Source of the DNA: Nocardia pseudobrasiliensis NBRC 108224 | GTDB taxonomy: Bacteria > Actinomycetota > Actinomycetes > Mycobacteriales > Mycobacteriaceae | DNA: 64,000 nt | Reading direction: 5' to 3' | Assembly (NCBI RefSeq): GCF_001613105.1 | Contig: NZ_BDBS01000001.1 | Coordinates: forward strand, 124,001-188,000 | Shown: one piece after another, positions 63,022 to 64,000 of the stretch | Position numbering within the stretch: position 1 is the first letter of the stretch | Layout of the letters: the number at the start of each line of letters is the position of its first letter | Program-made: the position numbers and the translations under genes | The notes under the pieces: generated by a model | The model's database searches: none | What the model saw: the letters and a program-made list of their open reading frames with translations, nothing else | Told to the model about the DNA's origin: nothing

Positions 63022-63621
63022 TCAGGCTTCCGGGGGCCGCAGCGCGGGGAACCAGATATCGGTGAGCACCTCCGCGGCCTGCTCGGCGGCGACGTCGATG
63101 GTGCCCTGCATGGCCCAGCGGGTGAAGAAGCGTTCCAGTTGGGCGACAAGCAATTCGATGCGCAGCCGGGCCTCGTCGCGGCGCTCGCCGGGCCAGCGCG
63201 ACAGATAGGAGGTCATGGTGTCGGGCAGGGCCATGATGCCCGCGCGGGCCACCTCGCGGAACTCCGGTTCGATGGCCGTGGCCTCGTCCCAGGCGGGCAG
63301 CAGATCCTTGTGCTCGAAGAACCAGCCGATCGCCCGCGTCATCCAGGCCGCGAACTCGGCGCGAGATCCGGTGTCCAGCACCCGATCCAGATCCTCGTAG
63401 AAGCGCACGACGCTGGGCAGCGTGCCCTGTTCGGCGATGGCGCGCAGCACCTCGGGCTTACCGGTGAAATGCAGATAGAAGGTGGCCCGGCTACAGCCGA
63501 CGGCCGCGGCGATGTCGTCGACGCGCACGCCCGAATAGCCCTGGGTCTCGAACAACTGCCGGGCCGCATCGACGATGCGCGCACGGGTCAGCCGCTTCTG
63601 TTCGTCACGCAGCGAAGGCAT
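63022..63621 (-). CDS. TetR-family regulator
   Basis: 199 residues with helix-turn-helix VRVDDIAAAVGCSRATFYLHFTGKPE (about 34-60) and a helical ligand domain. ATG 63621 is preferred because the longer frame (GTG 63651) runs into a palindrome that is the likely operator. Divergent from the flavin monooxygenase gene, which it probably represses. Confidence 0.9.
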   Translation of the reverse strand: MPSLRDEQKRLTRARIVDAARQLFETQGYSGVRVDDIAAAVGCSRATFYLHFTGKPEVLRAIAEQGTLPSVVRFYEDLDRVLDTGSRAEFAAWMTRAIGWFFEHKDLLPAWDEATAIEPEFREVARAGIMALPDTMTSYLSRWPGERRDEARLRIELLVAQLERFFTRWAMQGTIDVAAEQAAEVLTDIWFPALRPPEA

Positions 63622-63648
63622 GCCGTCGATACTAGACGATGAGTCATT

Positions 63649-63671
63649 CACTGGACGCTGTGTCCAGCGAG
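63649..63671. promoter_or_regulatory. Palindrome between tetR and monooxygenase genes
   Basis: CTGGAC (63651-63656), 5 bases, GTCCAG (63662-63667), with imperfect extension to CACTGGAC ... GTCCAGCGAGTG. Likely TetR operator. Confidence 0.6.
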
Positions 63672-63710
63672 TGTTACGGTGTGGGCCACATCACCTCCAG
63701 GAGAAGTGAG

Positions 63711-64000
63711 TTGGATACACGCGAACTACCCCGGGTGTGCGTCATCGGCGCCGGTCCGTCGGGAATCACCACCGCAAAGCGCCTAGCCGAGCACGGCATC
63801 CCCTTCGACTGTTACGAGGCCTCCGACGAGGTCGGCGGAAACTGGTACTTCCGCAATCCCAACGGCATGTCGGCCTGCTATCAGAGCCTGCACATCGACA
63901 CCTCCAAATACCGCCTGCAGTTCGAGGATTTCCCGGCGCCCGCCGGGTGGCCGGACTTCCCGCACCACACGCAGCTGTTCCAGTACTTCAGGGACTACGT
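63711..64000 (+). CDS. Flavin-containing monooxygenase, 5' part (cut by window end)
   Basis: The first 96 residues are visible. TTG 63711 has CAGGAG 7 bases upstream. The FAD-binding VCVIGAGPSGITTAKRLAEH (residues 9-28) and the EVGGNWYFRNPNG segment identify a flavin-containing or Baeyer-Villiger-type monooxygenase. The NADPH site and C-terminus lie beyond the window. The TetR gene next door is divergent and probably regulates it. Confidence 0.85.
   Translation, partial: MDTRELPRVCVIGAGPSGITTAKRLAEHGIPFDCYEASDEVGGNWYFRNPNGMSACYQSLHIDTSKYRLQFEDFPAPAGWPDFPHHTQLFQYFRDY

Overview
The window is high-GC actinobacterial chromosome, almost certainly Nocardia or a very close mycolate-containing relative. 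A long backbone has the gene content and order known from the Mycobacterium tuberculosis Rv3240c-Rv3205c segment: secA1, rsgA, aroA, an SRAP protein, ybaK, sigH-rshA, a TB7.3-like biotinyl carrier, pdtaS, whiB1, a lipid kinase, an acid phosphatase, a DEAD-box helicase, a ferritin-like protein, DUF3107, a TetR gene, DUF3152, moeZ and a TIGR02569 protein. Antigen-85-like esterases, EspC-like secretion genes and many apparent leaderless genes fit the same order. I see no tRNA, rRNA, insertion sequence, phage or CRISPR array.

Layout. (1) 1-3.6 kb: an Rv3235-type protein and secA1, closed by a strong terminator. (2) 3.8-10.1 kb: an accessory catabolic cluster (enolase-superfamily enzyme, aldehyde dehydrogenase, two-subunit thiamine-diphosphate decarboxylase, GntR regulator, ACS-family importer). 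Its catabolic operon and its importer carry the same palindromic operator. (3) 10.1-36.6 kb: the conserved backbone with small accessory insertions (Uma2 gene, aldehyde dehydrogenase, MarR/DHA2 drug-efflux pair). (4) 36.6-46.8 kb: nitrate/nitrite assimilation: two NarK transporters, a GntR/CynX-type pair between them, nirB-nirD, a HemD-like protein fused to a winged helix, and a CbiX/SirB chelatase for siroheme. (5) 46.8-64 kb: accessory region: two paralogous secreted antigen-85-like esterases, a 43-residue hydrophobic peptide, a SigD/ShbA-type sigma factor without a recognisable anti-sigma gene, an aldo/keto reductase with a divergent XRE regulator, an orphan one-module NRPS (C-A-T-TE), a Tat-exported phosphatase, a small type VII secretion cassette with a frameshifted effector, and the start of a TetR/flavin monooxygenase pair.

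Together, regions 1 and 3 are housekeeping (protein export, ribosome maturation, shikimate pathway, thiol stress, cAMP/WhiB regulation, sulfur transfer). Region 2 would import an organic acid, convert it to a 2-oxo acid, decarboxylate it and oxidise the aldehyde; the substrate is not evident. Region 4 imports nitrate or nitrite and reduces nitrite to ammonium with locally encoded siroheme functions.

Points deserving a second look: the shared operator of the catabolic cluster, two genes whose best start is a CTG codon, two possible SigH start sites, the type VII cassette, the orphan NRPS, and the 43-residue peptide in an AT-rich island that shares a 10-mer with the esterase promoter.
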